A stretch of DNA of 64,000 nt from Gracilaria gracilis (taxonomy: Eukaryota; Rhodophyta; Florideophyceae; Gracilariales; Gracilariaceae): NCBI GenBank assembly GCA_030374805.1, contig JARGSG010000225.1, forward strand, positions 310,001 through 374,000. Direction: 5' to 3'. The stretch's first letter is position 1. Every line of letters begins with the position of its first letter. This document shows positions 28,830 through 39,732 of this stretch, piece after piece. The notes under the pieces were generated by a model. That model saw only the letters and a program-made list of their open reading frames with translations. It did no database searches and had not been told where the DNA came from. The position numbers and the translations under genes were made by a program.

Positions 28830-29695
28830 TCTGGATTTTTGTTGGGAAGGCAAGATGGGTCTCACCGGTGACGATGTCAAGAAATGTAAAGGGTGCAAGG
28901 GCACTCGTTTGGAACAGAAAACACGAAGATCTCTGGCGAGTGTCAGCAAGAAACCGGCCGGCAAACGATGAACTGTGTGGAACTTGGTTGTGGTTGACGA
29001 AGATGTGCTCTTGCTTGGAAGACAAATCTTAAAGCGCGAACGGCAGAACAACGATGGCGACCAAGCTCAAAGCTTGCTCTGTCCCGTCGGACGTCACAGC
29101 GACACAGCGAGAAAGCCGAGTTAAATTACTAAAAAACCCAACAAATTTGATTTTCAAACGACCTTGCATCATGCAATTCGTCGGTTCTTTTGTGCCTTCG
29201 TAGTACGAAGTTCGTATCTACTGTACAGTAGCTTCCTGGACTTGTTCAAGATTCAAGATTGTGTCGAGGGATTGATGGGCACCTGAAGAGTTCAACAGCC
29301 TTTTCGACATGATGAATCTCAGAATTCCATCTCGATCCTCAACAACCTGGGCGGCGGGGTTCTTGAGTTTTCCTGAGACCTGCCTTTTTCTACAGATTGG
29401 ATGGCACCCCAGCTTCATCGAGAACATTCCTTCAAAACTTCTACGCAAAGCTCTGATCCCCCGGTTGAGGGTAGGAACGTTAGCGTTACATCTCACCAGT
29501 GTTAAACTAGCCGCGGATTACCAACGCTAGTAACTTTTTGTGCCTTGCGTGATTTGTGGTTGAAAGCTATTCAATGTGTATGATTTAAGAAAATACATGT
29601 CGTCCTCAACGGTGTTGAGTTGAAATTATGTTTGCTACTAGTATCTATTCTGCATCGTTTCAAGTTGTGGACCTAGTTTCGTGTCAGACGAAAAC
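28830..29695. other. Spacer between Cdc73 and secreted malectin-propeller gene
   Basis: Both neighbouring genes are on the minus strand, so this holds the Cdc73 promoter and the 3' flank of the upstream gene. No gene is supported. GGAACGTTAGCGTTAC near 29471 is one of the recurring GTTAC/GTAAC motifs. Confidence 0.45.
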
Positions 29696-32600
29696 TTACG
29701 CGTTCATATACAAAAGCGCTTTTGGCAAAGTGGCTGAACCTCCTCCAGATGAAACAACAATATCCTTCAGCCCAGGACTGGAAGCTGGGACAGTACATAC
29801 AATCTCAGTGCCTGAGCTGAACGTCACGCCACATGTAGATCCTCCAACAGTTACTGACGGCGCCTGGCCGAAGTTCTGACCCCCAATGATAACCCTTGTT
29901 CCTCCTCCTCGTCCGTGACGCCAGGGTACGGCGTTCGCCAAGTAGATACCAGATTTGGGTGCCACTCGGGGTCGAAGAACAAAAACTTCCTTCTTATCAA
30001 ACTTCGGGAAAATGATATCTCCGTGTTGATTTTCCACAAGTGACAATCCGCCTCCAACGGAAAACGTATCCGGTCCACTAGTCTTGGAACCTCCATTCAC
30101 CCCCATACGATACACATTTCCGCCCCTAAAGGCGGACATGATGATATTCCCTCGCATGTTGCCACAGAAATGGTTGCTGCCGTACTCTCCGATTCCCGTT
30201 ACTGCACTCCGCACGACGTCCATGTGCGCCTTGTAACTCGCCGGAGCAGGTTTATCATCCGCGGTTAAACCATCGAACGGATCAATCCAAGCACATTCCC
30301 CTCCACCACGCTGTATATTGGGATGCCCGTAGAAGCTACCCTTTGTAATATGCAGGATCTTGTCGGGGCGACCGACTGAGAACGGCGAATCGGCACAGCG
30401 TTGTTGTTCCACCCTACCTGGCCATGCAGTTTCGCCGTCCCTGTCATAGTTTGCAAAAGCTGCTGCATTATAATCATTGCAAGCGGTCGCAGTGTTTCCG
30501 AAATCGCAGTTGCTCCCTTGGTCTACGCCAAATATATTTCCGCTTCTTGTCATTGTCATACCAAATGTATTCCTGTGTCCGGTAGAATACACCTCAACAT
30601 CTCCAGATATTTGCTTAGAAAGCTCGGGGACGCCTGGATTGGAATACTTGATGACTCCATCAAATGACGCACCCTTGCTCAGTTTTGCAACGAGGACTGC
30701 AGCAGACAATGTGGTCTCCCAGTAGTTACCAGATTTGTAATGCGGCAAGCCCGCATTTGTGAAGCTCCCGACTGTAATAAGCAAGTCACCGTTTTGTGCG
30801 AAGACAATGCTGTTGACTGAATGGTCGAAATTGGCAACCGGAAGACCAGACACAATGCGCTTGTCAAAAACCAAGCATACTTTGGAGTCACTTGGATCAC
30901 TGCCTGGTCTCAACCGCTCGATAGCACCATTTCTCCATGCACCCGTGTTTGAACGATCAATGTTATTCCTTCTAAACCAGTACAACGTGCTGGTGCTGAC
31001 GTATGGCCTCGGGGTCTGATCTCTTGGGTCTAGAGCGATACCCAAGATATCACGCGGGGAGGGCATTGAGCCCCTCTTGAAGCTGTTGTCCAAAATTGGT
31101 TTTGAGTAGCAATGCGAAGTTACGACCAACGACTTCGCATTGTACCCAAGCACTTGAACAGTGGACCCTGTTGTTCCCATGTACAGCTTACCATCCCCTC
31201 CCACCGCGACAGAAGTAGGTTGTTGCAGGAAGTCCACGGGACCTCCATTCTGAGCTTTCATTTCTGCATTATCAAAACCGACAGACTCGCATGCACTGCC
31301 GTACGAAAAGCTAAGCGCGTTGCTAGTGAGTCCAGATGTTGTAGTCACGGTCAGCTCCGCTTCTAGACTAGATCCAGCCGCAGGAGATGTGACAAAGAAT
31401 TGAGAGGGGGTCACTTGCCCCCCAACGCTTACAGTCTTTCCACCAAACGTGACTGTTAGTGGTTGGAACAAACCGTGGCCGGACACCTTGACGGAAGTTC
31501 CGCCAGAATCTGGCCCGTCAGAGGGAGAAAGAGCGGAGAGGATAGGCAACACTTCCCGCTGATCATAAAAGACCTTGGACGCTGCTGGAACTGAACCCTG
31601 GACCTTGAATTGAACGGCAGCTGTTTGAGCCGGCGCGGTGCGTTCAAAGATAATCTCCAAGCCAAGCAAACCGACTGGGAGCTCTGTGTCACTTGAAGAC
31701 ATTCCTTCTGTATCTAAGAGAAGATCTTGACCCTTATACACTCGAGCCACACCACCGCCGGCCGAGAGAGATACCGCGCCTTGTTCCAAGCCTTGGTCAA
31801 TATCTAGGAAGAAGAAGCATCGTGCAACAAACCGGCCGCCACTGAAAGAGAAGGTTGGGAAACCCAGATTGGGCGTGTTCGAAACAGCTGCAAATTGAGG
31901 AGTTCCCAAGGGATCGCCTCCAATGATCTTCGGTACGCCCTGGTAGTAGTAACAATAAATGCCCTGTTGAATGGCGCCAGTGACAGTGACGGTAGTCTCA
32001 GCCTCATCTGTAGTACAAGAATTATCGACAACGGCTAGCTTGAGCCTTGTTGTACCCAAAGGAAAGTTGTAAAAGAAGGTTGGTGTCTTTGAAATGACCT
32101 GGCCTGTTTCGACTATGGTCCAGGTATAATCAGTAAGGCGGCCGATGATATTGTTGGCACTGTCGAAAAAGTGAGTATGACTGCCACTGCCGTCAATAAA
32201 GACAGATTCAAATCCATTTCCGTTGATGTCGACGTAAGATTTGGGCGAATTGGCATTGAGTTGAGGCGGATATGTTCCAGGTACCGAATGAGCAGCGTGA
32301 TCGGCACCACCGGCAAATGATCCTGTAGCGGACACGGGGACGCAACCAGTTGCGGATGTGGTTATGCTAATTATGCTTATCATTGCCGGATTCATGACAG
32401 ACTCAAAGCGGACGGTCAAGGGCTTGGTATCTATAGCAGCCACGGTGGCAGAAATAGAGGTCTGCCATCCCGAGAAACAGCCAGCTGCGGAGTCGAAGAC
32501 ATCGAGAGCCTCGAGCTGAATCTGGTCGTTGACGTAGACATTAAAAATTCGTTCGCCCTTTGCACAGAAGGCGTTGACGTATTCAGCGAAAGCGAGCACG

Positions 32601-32851
32601 ACGTCATAGCCGCCCGGGTTGAGATCAAATGAATAGGTGAAGTCAGTTCCAATGCGACCAGCTCGAAACACGGCTGCCGAGAAATCTGTAGTGGCGGTGA
32701 AAGACGAGGGGGCGAAGAACTTGGACGTTCCCGGCACAAAAGTGTCAAATTGTGAGCCAGCATCGACGAATGCCGAGTTGGCGGCCGACGAGACGGGGCG
32801 AAGGAGGGCAATTAGCAGCAAGCTATACAGAAAGAGCGCTATGGCGCACAT
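29696..32851 (-). CDS. Secreted multidomain protein: malectin, PKD, PA14-like, IPT, sugar-dehydrogenase-type propeller, IPT
   Basis: Protein of 1051 residues beginning with a signal peptide (MCAIALFLYSLLLIALLRPV, cleavage near SSA/AN). Domains in order, by eye: malectin-like carbohydrate-binding domain, about 25-165 (GTDFTYSFDLNPGGYDVVLAF, RIFNVYVND); PKD-like, about 185-300 (FIDGSGSHTHFFD to TVTVTG); PA14-like beta domain, about 300-430 (IYCYYYQG, VARCFFFLDID); IPT/TIG, about 437-520 (LSPSDGPDSGGTSVKV); six-bladed propeller of the glucose/sorbosone dehydrogenase type, about 530-950 (GDGKLYMG, STGHRNTFGMTMTRSGNIFG, DKILHITKGSFYGHPN); a second IPT, about 970-1051. It is probably extracellular, binding or oxidising sugars of the mucilage or cell wall; catalysis is unproven. 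It is a close paralogue of the gene at 43043-47344, which has two extra malectin domains. The ATG at 32851 is the first in frame. Confidence 0.88.
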   Translation of the reverse strand: MCAIALFLYSLLLIALLRPVSSAANSAFVDAGSQFDTFVPGTSKFFAPSSFTATTDFSAAVFRAGRIGTDFTYSFDLNPGGYDVVLAFAEYVNAFCAKGERIFNVYVNDQIQLEALDVFDSAAGCFSGWQTSISATVAAIDTKPLTVRFESVMNPAMISIISITTSATGCVPVSATGSFAGGADHAAHSVPGTYPPQLNANSPKSYVDINGNGFESVFIDGSGSHTHFFDSANNIIGRLTDYTWTIVETGQVISKTPTFFYNFPLGTTRLKLAVVDNSCTTDEAETTVTVTGAIQQGIYCYYYQGVPKIIGGDPLGTPQFAAVSNTPNLGFPTFSFSGGRFVARCFFFLDIDQGLEQGAVSLSAGGGVARVYKGQDLLLDTEGMSSSDTELPVGLLGLEIIFERTAPAQTAAVQFKVQGSVPAASKVFYDQREVLPILSALSPSDGPDSGGTSVKVSGHGLFQPLTVTFGGKTVSVGGQVTPSQFFVTSPAAGSSLEAELTVTTTSGLTSNALSFSYGSACESVGFDNAEMKAQNGGPVDFLQQPTSVAVGGDGKLYMGTTGSTVQVLGYNAKSLVVTSHCYSKPILDNSFKRGSMPSPRDILGIALDPRDQTPRPYVSTSTLYWFRRNNIDRSNTGAWRNGAIERLRPGSDPSDSKVCLVFDKRIVSGLPVANFDHSVNSIVFAQNGDLLITVGSFTNAGLPHYKSGNYWETTLSAAVLVAKLSKGASFDGVIKYSNPGVPELSKQISGDVEVYSTGHRNTFGMTMTRSGNIFGVDQGSNCDFGNTATACNDYNAAAFANYDRDGETAWPGRVEQQRCADSPFSVGRPDKILHITKGSFYGHPNIQRGGGECAWIDPFDGLTADDKPAPASYKAHMDVVRSAVTGIGEYGSNHFCGNMRGNIIMSAFRGGNVYRMGVNGGSKTSGPDTFSVGGGLSLVENQHGDIIFPKFDKKEVFVLRPRVAPKSGIYLANAVPWRHGRGGGTRVIIGGQNFGQAPSVTVGGSTCGVTFSSGTEIVCTVPASSPGLKDIVVSSGGGSATLPKALLYMNA

Positions 32852-35692
32852 GTTGGGGGCGAGAGTTGGACGGTGCACTGGAGCGATGGAGCACGCAACA
32901 TGCTGCGAGCACGGGGAGCGCAGCAAACGGAGGACTTTTATGAAGCAGCGACAGGACAGCGCGGTTTGGGATTATACGGTTTACAGCCAGCTGTTCTATG
33001 TGCGAATTTGGACTTTGTTTAAACACGCTTTCGTAAGTGGAGAGGAGGTGCGACGATAACTTTATAAACGGCTCCCGGCGAGAAGAGATATAACAACCGA
33101 AGCAGAGCGGAGGCACGTCGGCGTGATGACCACGCCGAGCACAGAAACCCCGTGACGGAACACACGCGCCGTGTCACGGGTGACGACATTGTTTCTCCTC
33201 AAAGCTGAGCTTGCAGTGGGAGGCTGTGAATCACAATACTGTACAAGCGTATGTCAACTGTTTGAAACGGTTGCTGTCGAAATCGCCCATCGCCAACCAG
33301 CCGCCCCCGCTGAGTTGGACGGCAGCCAAGATACGAGCTACAGGTACCTGGTAAGTTAGATATCTATAACTTCAACTCGCATGCTTTTTCCGTCCAGCAA
33401 CAGCACCATCTGCCAATGGCCACGTCGCCAATGGTACAGTACCATACGAGCGGTATCTACAGTATGATACGGCCTTCACACAATCAAACGTTATTCCGCT
33501 GTGAGTCTGTGAGCGGAGGCGAGATGATGACGCATTTCTAGCTAGAGTGACACGGTTTCCTGTCACCCACATGTCACGTCGTCATTACTTCTAGTTACAC
33601 CTTTGTCATGTTGTTGTATTTGCTCTGTTCTGAATCACAACTTCTGATTCCCTGGTTACAGCTGCTCATTCCCCTTATGGGCTGAGCAGCTGTCCCAAGT
33701 TGGAGCAAACGAATTCTCAACCATGACATCACTTTCTCGTTTCTTCCTCAATTGAGCGCACCCGAGACCATTGTGAACAAAGTGTAATCAGGCAGTTGCA
33801 CACTTTACTGGCCGCGGCCCACTTTATTACTCGCCCAACTGACTCTGACTCTGGCAATGAGCTGAATTTGTCAACCCGCGACATCATGTCATGTCTAGTT
33901 GCGGTGCTCCTCCACTGCGCAACTGGCAACGGAGCGTCGATACTTGCATAAAAAAACAACGATTGCTGAAGTTCGTGCCACATTTCACAAACAGCTTGAG
34001 GGAAGCGCCTTAAAACAACTCTTATCTTACTTGGCTCTCCTTCCATCAACCAACTCGCGTGAATGGAGCCTCGTTCACTCCAGTCATGCATCCTCTCCGC
34101 CACCGCATCTCCGCATTTGCTTTCCACTCTCCAATGTTACACGGCCTGTGTCAAGCGCCAATCACTGTCTACTTTTATTTCGCTCGCCCGGTCTCGAGAT
34201 CAAGTGTCCGCACAATCTTTGCAGTCTGAGTTCAACACTTGATAACTTTACTGTACTGTATATCGCTCACCGCCGAAAAAGCAGTCGTCAAGTCTTCTTG
34301 TATCGTTGTAACTTTGTATCATTCTGCCCAAATGGCACTACATACCAGTAGTGGTGCACACTACTGCAAGACCACTGTCTGTTATTTCCGTGCAAACATT
34401 CAATCGCCAATTCCCAATCCGACCAACTTGAGCCTCCTTCCACACTATTCGCAAATTAAAACAACACTTGTACAACAAGTCACATGCCTTATGCAACACA
34501 GTTAGAGGCTTCTTTTAGCTCACTTTTTCCGATATTCAGTCTGCAGTTTGAGCTCCTGGTGAGTTTATCACCACTTTGGATGTCTGTCAAGCTTTTTGCA
34601 GAATGGCAACGCCTGAAACGTTAAGAAAACATTATTGCTCATGTTCCAAGCATGCATTCCAAAGTCTCCAAGTCATAATCATTTGTAACGTTCAACTATT
34701 ACCTTTGTATTTATCCTACCACTAGATACATTGTCACACTTTGTGGTGTTCAAACTTTGACTTGAACCTCAAAGTGCTCGCTTTGCACTTCAGAGTTTTT
34801 TTTGGTCTTCCAGATATAGAGTCATGCGTCTCGTAGAGTTGACGGTATGACACCAAGACAGCGTCGCACCAGGTTCTTTGCGACCATTTTCTATCAGGGT
34901 CGTTGCCATTTCGTTGTGGAACAAACCAAATACTCTTATAGTACTTCTAAACCATTTGCCTCGGTAGGTAAAGAATCGCCAAGCTTGAGCACCCATCTGA
35001 TGACACCACTGTAGAGGATGTAGAACTGGAAAGTGTACTATTATGTACTTGTTTACTGCTTAAGTGAAGTTTAACCTTAACCGGAGTTTTGAAAGCGGTT
35101 ATACCAGTCGGTCACATTTTGTTGTGGTAGAAGTCAGTCAAAAGTCATGTGCATTTTCGCCCCAGTCAGTCAGTCACAAATACGGCCCTGCACATGTGCG
35201 TGGGGAAGGTGAGGAAAACGACAAACGCTGTTCAAGACATGAACGATCAGTGACCAATTACCGTCTTTGATCCCTTTCGAATGATCCAAACCGTTCTCTG
35301 AAACATATATCCATACTAGGTGAGAAGGGTGCATCTTTGCATTTACATTGTCGCAGTTGGAGGTAGATAGGGGGGTCCAAATTGGGGTCTAGGTGCTCGC
35401 TGTTTACATCGTAAGTCTTGCGCCCGTTGTCGGTAGGAACGTTACCCTTGGTATCTACCGTTGTCTCTATAGATTCTACAGTGGACACTCTGTAGATACT
35501 TGGCCCTCTGTCACAGACGTGACGTCGTGTGCTCCTAATCGTTTCGATCTGCATCTTGCCCCCCTATCTATCTATAGATACACGTTGGCCAACTCCACTA
35601 CGGCGATAAACTAACTGGAGGCTTACCAAGAGTAGAGGCTTGTTCGCCAGTTTGTTGGTCCTCTGTTCTTTCTACTAGAAGCGATTCTCACC
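32852..35692. other. Gene-poor intergenic region, 2.8 kb
   Basis: Upstream region of the secreted malectin-propeller gene, then AT-richer spacer with no supportable gene. It contains an 11-bp inverted repeat (ACAGCTGCTCA / TGAGCAGCTGT) at about 33659-33693. Clusters of TATCTA/TAGATA motifs occur at 33359-33368 and 35360-35582, the latter flanked by oppositely oriented GATAGGGGGG sequences. Confidence 0.5.
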
Positions 35693-35985
35693 ATGACCAA
35701 CATCATCTTTGACGAACCGTACCCAGAAGACCAATACATCCGCGTCGTTCAGTCTCACTTCACAAAAAGGGCGCCAGAGTAAAACTTCGACCAAATCGGT
35801 GAAGGGCACAAAGATATCATCCAAACTCTTATTCAGAAATACCCACCTCAATACCTTCCTCTAACTAGACGTCGCCTGCGGAACGGGTCTTCTGGCAGAC
35901 AGCTAGGACGACAAGGGCAAGGTGCCACAGCTTACGTATTCTACTGATCAGTCGTCTCGGAATCAGGGGCGACAGGCCATAATAA
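35693..35985 (+). pseudogene. Relic of a SAM-dependent methyltransferase gene
   Basis: The frame from ATG 35693 reads MTNIIFDEPYPEDQYIRVVQ and on to APE, then an in-frame TAA (35780-35782), then continues in the same frame as NFDQIGEGHKDIIQTLIQKY and PPQYLPL. From 35865 the sense shifts one frame to LDVACGTGLLADS, a textbook methyltransferase motif I, then a TAG (35904-35906), then DDKGKVPQLTYS. Two stops and one frameshift over about 290 bp, with family-like sequence between them, indicate a decayed and 3'-truncated gene. The specific methyltransferase class is not clear. Sequencing error could explain one lesion but not all three. Confidence 0.6.
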
Positions 35986-37105
35986 AGATTCCGGCTGTTG
36001 TCAGGGAGATTTGGAGAGGGGTCGGTGATGCTCGGTGATGATGATCTTCGTGTGCATCGGGCGGAGAGCGAGCACGCATCTGCAGTGGTGCATCGTTCGA
36101 GAAGTGTTTAGGTTTCCGAAACACATTGAGGCACTTGAGCAAGGAGATTTGATTTCACCTGCCCAGCTACTAACGCTATTTCTCGCTGTTGGAGATACTG
36201 TGAAGATGTAAAACCCGTCCCTGTCTTGAATTCCAGCATTTGCTGGTGATTTCGTTGAAGCCTCTTGGTGGAAAAGAGGACTGCAACCGCTGAGACGACG
36301 ACGGAGGTTGGGAAGCAAGGGGTGAGGATTGAGATGGTACATAGTGTAGGCGTTTGGGGCTAACGCTGTGAAGGAGGGATATATGGGGGACAGGTTTCGT
36401 TCTCTTGGCGCTGTGACTCGGGTGACGGTTATTGTGATTGTTCCGGTGATGGGTGTTGGTGTGATAGCTCAGGTGACGGGTGTTGTTGTGATTATTCAAG
36501 TGGTGGCTGTTGGTGTGATAGACCAGGTGACGGCTACCTCTGTGACTGCTCAGGTAATGACTGTTGATACGATGGCTCGGGGCACGGCTGTTGCTGTGGT
36601 TCTAGGTGAGATATGCCGTTGGATTGGCTCAGGAGTAAAATCCGGCTGCGATTCAGGTGACGTAACACGATTTGGAGTGGAACTTGGAGAAGCATCACCC
36701 TTTGTTGGTGACTTTGAAAGCGAACGGGGTTATGACATTGTGTCTTGGTCCGGTGAATGCCGCTCTGCAGTGGCAGCAAAGGATATCCGGCCCTGTGTGC
36801 CAAATGTTGCCGGAGCACACGAGGATTCTCCACCGCTCGAAAACACACTCTACGCATTGGCTTTGGTTGGCTACAGCCCTCTGGTTTGTGCTCCATATGT
36901 TCTTCGAGTACCAGCAAACGGTTTCTGTTATTCTCGGTCAGCCAATACATAGCTGTTCGCTGAGCTGAAGCTTGAATTCACAATCAGCACATGTAGAGCA
37001 GGAATCCCCTTATCATCGGCCACAAACTGCAGTGCTACTTTTCTCAGTGTTCGGGAAGAACTTCTGCTAGTAATTGGATGTGGTTGGATCACAAAATACT
37101 GTAAC
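35986..37105. other. Intergenic region with 27-bp minisatellite
   Basis: It contains the repeat at 36410-36600. Open frames on both strands across it are a by-product of the repeat. No recognisable gene. Confidence 0.45.
36410..36600. repeat. Degenerate 27-bp minisatellite
   Basis: Units of the form GGTGA(C/T)GG(G/C)TGTTG(G/T)TGTGAT(..)(T/C)CA repeat about six times with substitutions. One plus-strand frame reads as CDxSGDGCx repeats (CDCSGDGCW, CDSSGDGCC, CDYSSGGCW, CDRPGDGYL), another as hydrophobic Val-rich repeats, and the minus strand as His/Asn-rich repeats. No frame has a convincing start and end. Confidence 0.65.
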
Positions 37106-37400
37106 ATGCTCCACCAAGCTTTCATGTTCCCCTCCATGTTTCCGACTCTTTTTGCTGCTCAATTGCGGGTAGAGCACACTTTACCAATGTACTCTTTCTC
37201 TTCCTTCCACAGAATCATCAACTGTCTTGAACAGTATGTCGATGGGCACCCTCTCTACAACCCAGTGATGTGAAAGATGAAGCCATCTATCTGCCCACGG
37301 CAGCTGCTTCTCTCATGGGAACTGTTCGGTACATACGTCTGATCGGCGCATTGCATCCCACAATGTTTTCCCCCATGCCACAGAAGTTCAGCTAGACTAC
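37106..37400 (+). pseudogene. Possible decayed coding segment
   Basis: A 55-codon frame (37106-37273) runs from MLHQAFMFPSMF to SSFHRIINCLEQYVDGHPLY and NPVM. It is followed in another frame by DVKDEAIYLPTAAASLMGTV and RYIRLIGALHPTMFSPMPQKFS to a stop near 37395. The protein-like composition over two abutting frames suggests a broken gene. No family is recognised. Confidence 0.25.
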
Positions 37401-37453
37401 ATCTTCCGTACTGAATACAAATCCATCAAACTATCTCCTTTCTTTCCATCAAC

Positions 37454-37898
37454 ATGATGACCAAGGCATCGATCGTGATGGCTTTTCTGCTTCTCAGCGC
37501 CATAGCTTCTGCCGCCGCCACCCATATCAGAAAGAGCTTCTACCTATCTCTGACCCCTGAAATTTTGTTCGCATACGGAGTAAAAGGCCCCGTTGGTGGC
37601 CGCAGAATCTATCTGAACACCGGCACGAGCGGATATGGCGACTTACATGTGCACTCAGCTACGGTTGGAAACAGTGGATATCGCGGCTGGCCCCGCAACG
37701 TAAACGATCGTAAACGATATGGGAACTGGAGCTGTCAAGTCTCCAGAATTCCCTAGGGAGAGGACTTACTGCTGATATCAGAGGCCCGAATACGACCTTC
37801 TGCAGTCCCCCCGAGATGCGTTCTGCACGGATTCCGGAGGTGCTAATGCCGCCGCTCAACTCAGGGATGCCATTGAGAAGGACCAGGGTGGTCTCTAA
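37454..37898 (+). CDS. Candidate small secreted protein, possibly spliced
   Basis: The ATG at 37454 opens with a good signal peptide (MMTKASIVMAFLLLSAIASA). Read without splicing it gives 100 residues ending at 37756. A GT-AG intron of 82 nt (37700-37781; RN/GTAAAC, ATATCAG/AGG) would join in phase to a second exon, RPEYDLLQSPRDAFCTDSGG then ANAAAQLRDAIEKDQGGL, giving 120 residues. No family is recognised, and the opposite strand is also open here, so this is tentative. Expected location: secreted or ER. Confidence 0.4.
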
Positions 37899-38416
37899 TC
37901 CTTTGTGGGATTCATAAAGGGCGCAGTTCATGTAAGCCAGATGGATACCGATGAACCAAGTCGCCTCTAAACGTCTCTCAAGTGATTTGCTCTTGATTTG
38001 CTCTTAACGTGTTTCGGCACGCTTGCTTTCATTTTCCTCGTTTTCAGAGTCCAGGAGGCGTTTTGTACAGACGGCACTATGAAAGGAGATACCGGGAAGG
38101 CTAAACTTCATCCACCAAGACAGTACTAGGCAATGTAACATTGTAGAGGACGCCTCCTTGCTGCTTTCTTGCTTTCCAACTCGATCTCTCTGATGTTCAT
38201 TCAGCACAGCTCAATAGTGTCGTCAATTCACCTCGCAAGGAGGAAGTAACTTGTCTGCCGCAAAATGGCGATCCAAAACTGGATGTAGGTATTGAACAAA
38301 TCGAATAGACTATCGCATTCCCTGCATCTCTTCCACAGCAATGACGAAAACTACTCCGCATGCCAAAACAATTACGCAAGCTTTCTTTCCAAAGCGCGAT
38401 TCTGTCTACTTCCATC
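37899..38416. other. Intergenic region
   Basis: No gene seen. It is downstream of the decayed ankyrin gene. Confidence 0.4.
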
Positions 38417-39601
38417 TCAAATTAGTTCTTCAAACATTACTTTCATGCCGACTTTGATGAGGTTTTCTTCGTCAATGAAGTGATCTGTAGACTTTTATTC
38501 CATGAGCAAATCTTTAAGGGCATCTTCGTCCCAAGAGTGGTTGCGAGCAAATGGCCAATAGTTCTTGGGACCTTCATCTTCAACCTCCCCCATCAACTTC
38601 TTAAACACGGTACGTAACAGATACACTGCAATTTGGCTTTGCAACAGTGCTTGCATTCTTATCGCATTACCAAAACTATTTCGATGTTCTTTGCGCGCTG
38701 CACATCTTTCTGGCGACGCATAGAAATCTTTCAACGTCTTAAACGCACTCTCAAAATCCTCAAAGCACATTCCTGATGTTGAGTCCAAGAGGGACACTGG
38801 AGAGTCATCGCCCGAGTCCAAGAGGGACACTCGAGAGTCCACGTCGCCCGTTTCCACAAATACTTCTATGTTCTCCCTATCAAGTTGTTTCTGCAACGAA
38901 TACTTCAGCTCATGAACAGCGTCTTCGTATCATACCTTGTACGTTCCGTTTCTTGACTTCTTTGCCAGAACAAAAAACCTGACACGCGGTATATATTCAT
39001 CAGTCTTCCTGAAGGTCTCCTTGTCAGTCGAATCGCAGGTCATCAACGGGATAGTGGCATGTTCTATATCTGTGGAAAACTCCTCAAACCGCGTCCCGCG
39101 AGGGTCGGCATCTTCTAGCCACAGCATCTGCACGATTTGTGGGTTTCTCTTGCCCAAAGCGTAACGCAAAGCCGACAATCCTTCTTCAGTACGAAAGTTC
39201 ACATCGGCATCGTGCCTCAACAGCAAGGCAAAGCCGCTCTCATGTCTATTTGCCGCTTCGAAAATCAACAGAGTGTAGCCAAACTCGTTTGTCACACCAG
39301 GTATGCACTTCAGCACCGGCGTTCACCAAAAGAACAGCTGTTTTGTGAAACATCGCACCCGCGGCAGTTGCTAAAGCAGTATGGCCGAACGAGTCTCTCT
39401 TCTCTAAATCAGTCCCCGCGTTGATCAGCGCCTGAACCATCTGCACTTTTCCAAGTATGGTGGCCTTCACATAATAAATATTGAAGGTGTGCAACTATCT
39501 TCATCGGTCGTATCGATGTCGACACCCTTTGAAAGCAGTGACAGAACCATCGCCAGCATTCCATGGAATATGGCTTCCATCAGATTTTCGTACTCGCTCA
39601 T
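38417..39601 (-). pseudogene. Decayed ankyrin-repeat gene, tandem paralogue of neighbour
   Basis: Read on the minus strand from the ATG at 39601 (MSEYENLMEAIFHGMLAMVL and on to DEDSCTP), sense moves to another frame near 39480 (KATILGKVQMVQALINAG, DSFGHTALATAAGAMFHKTA), then back near 39300 (NEFGYTLLIFEAANRHESG, GLSALRYALGKRNPQIVQML). That frame then continues through an in-frame TGA at 38930-38932 and a TAA at 38495-38497 to a final TGA at 38417. The stretches after each stop match the intact neighbour: RFFVLAKKSRNGTYKV, stop, YEDAVHELKYSLQ against RFTYLASGSYSGEQTVTAQDAIPELQRAL, and DEENLIKVGMKVMF against DEESFVKVGMKVLF. Two frameshifts plus two stops argue for a pseudogene. Readthrough or RNA repair is a remote alternative. 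Confidence 0.75.
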
Positions 39602-39732
39602 CGTGTGTAGTGTCAACGGAGGGGAGTCGCTTCGGATGGCAAGTTCAAGGAAAGACAAAGGAAGGCGAGGAGTCAGAGACGGACGACATATGTCAGAAAG
39701 AAAGTTATCGGCAAGAATGGTGTTAGACGAAG

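Noticed and set aside
36368-36952. 194-codon plus-strand frame and 138-codon minus-strand frame over the 27-bp repeat
   Set aside because: Both are produced by repeat periodicity; no start context, domain or conserved end supports either.
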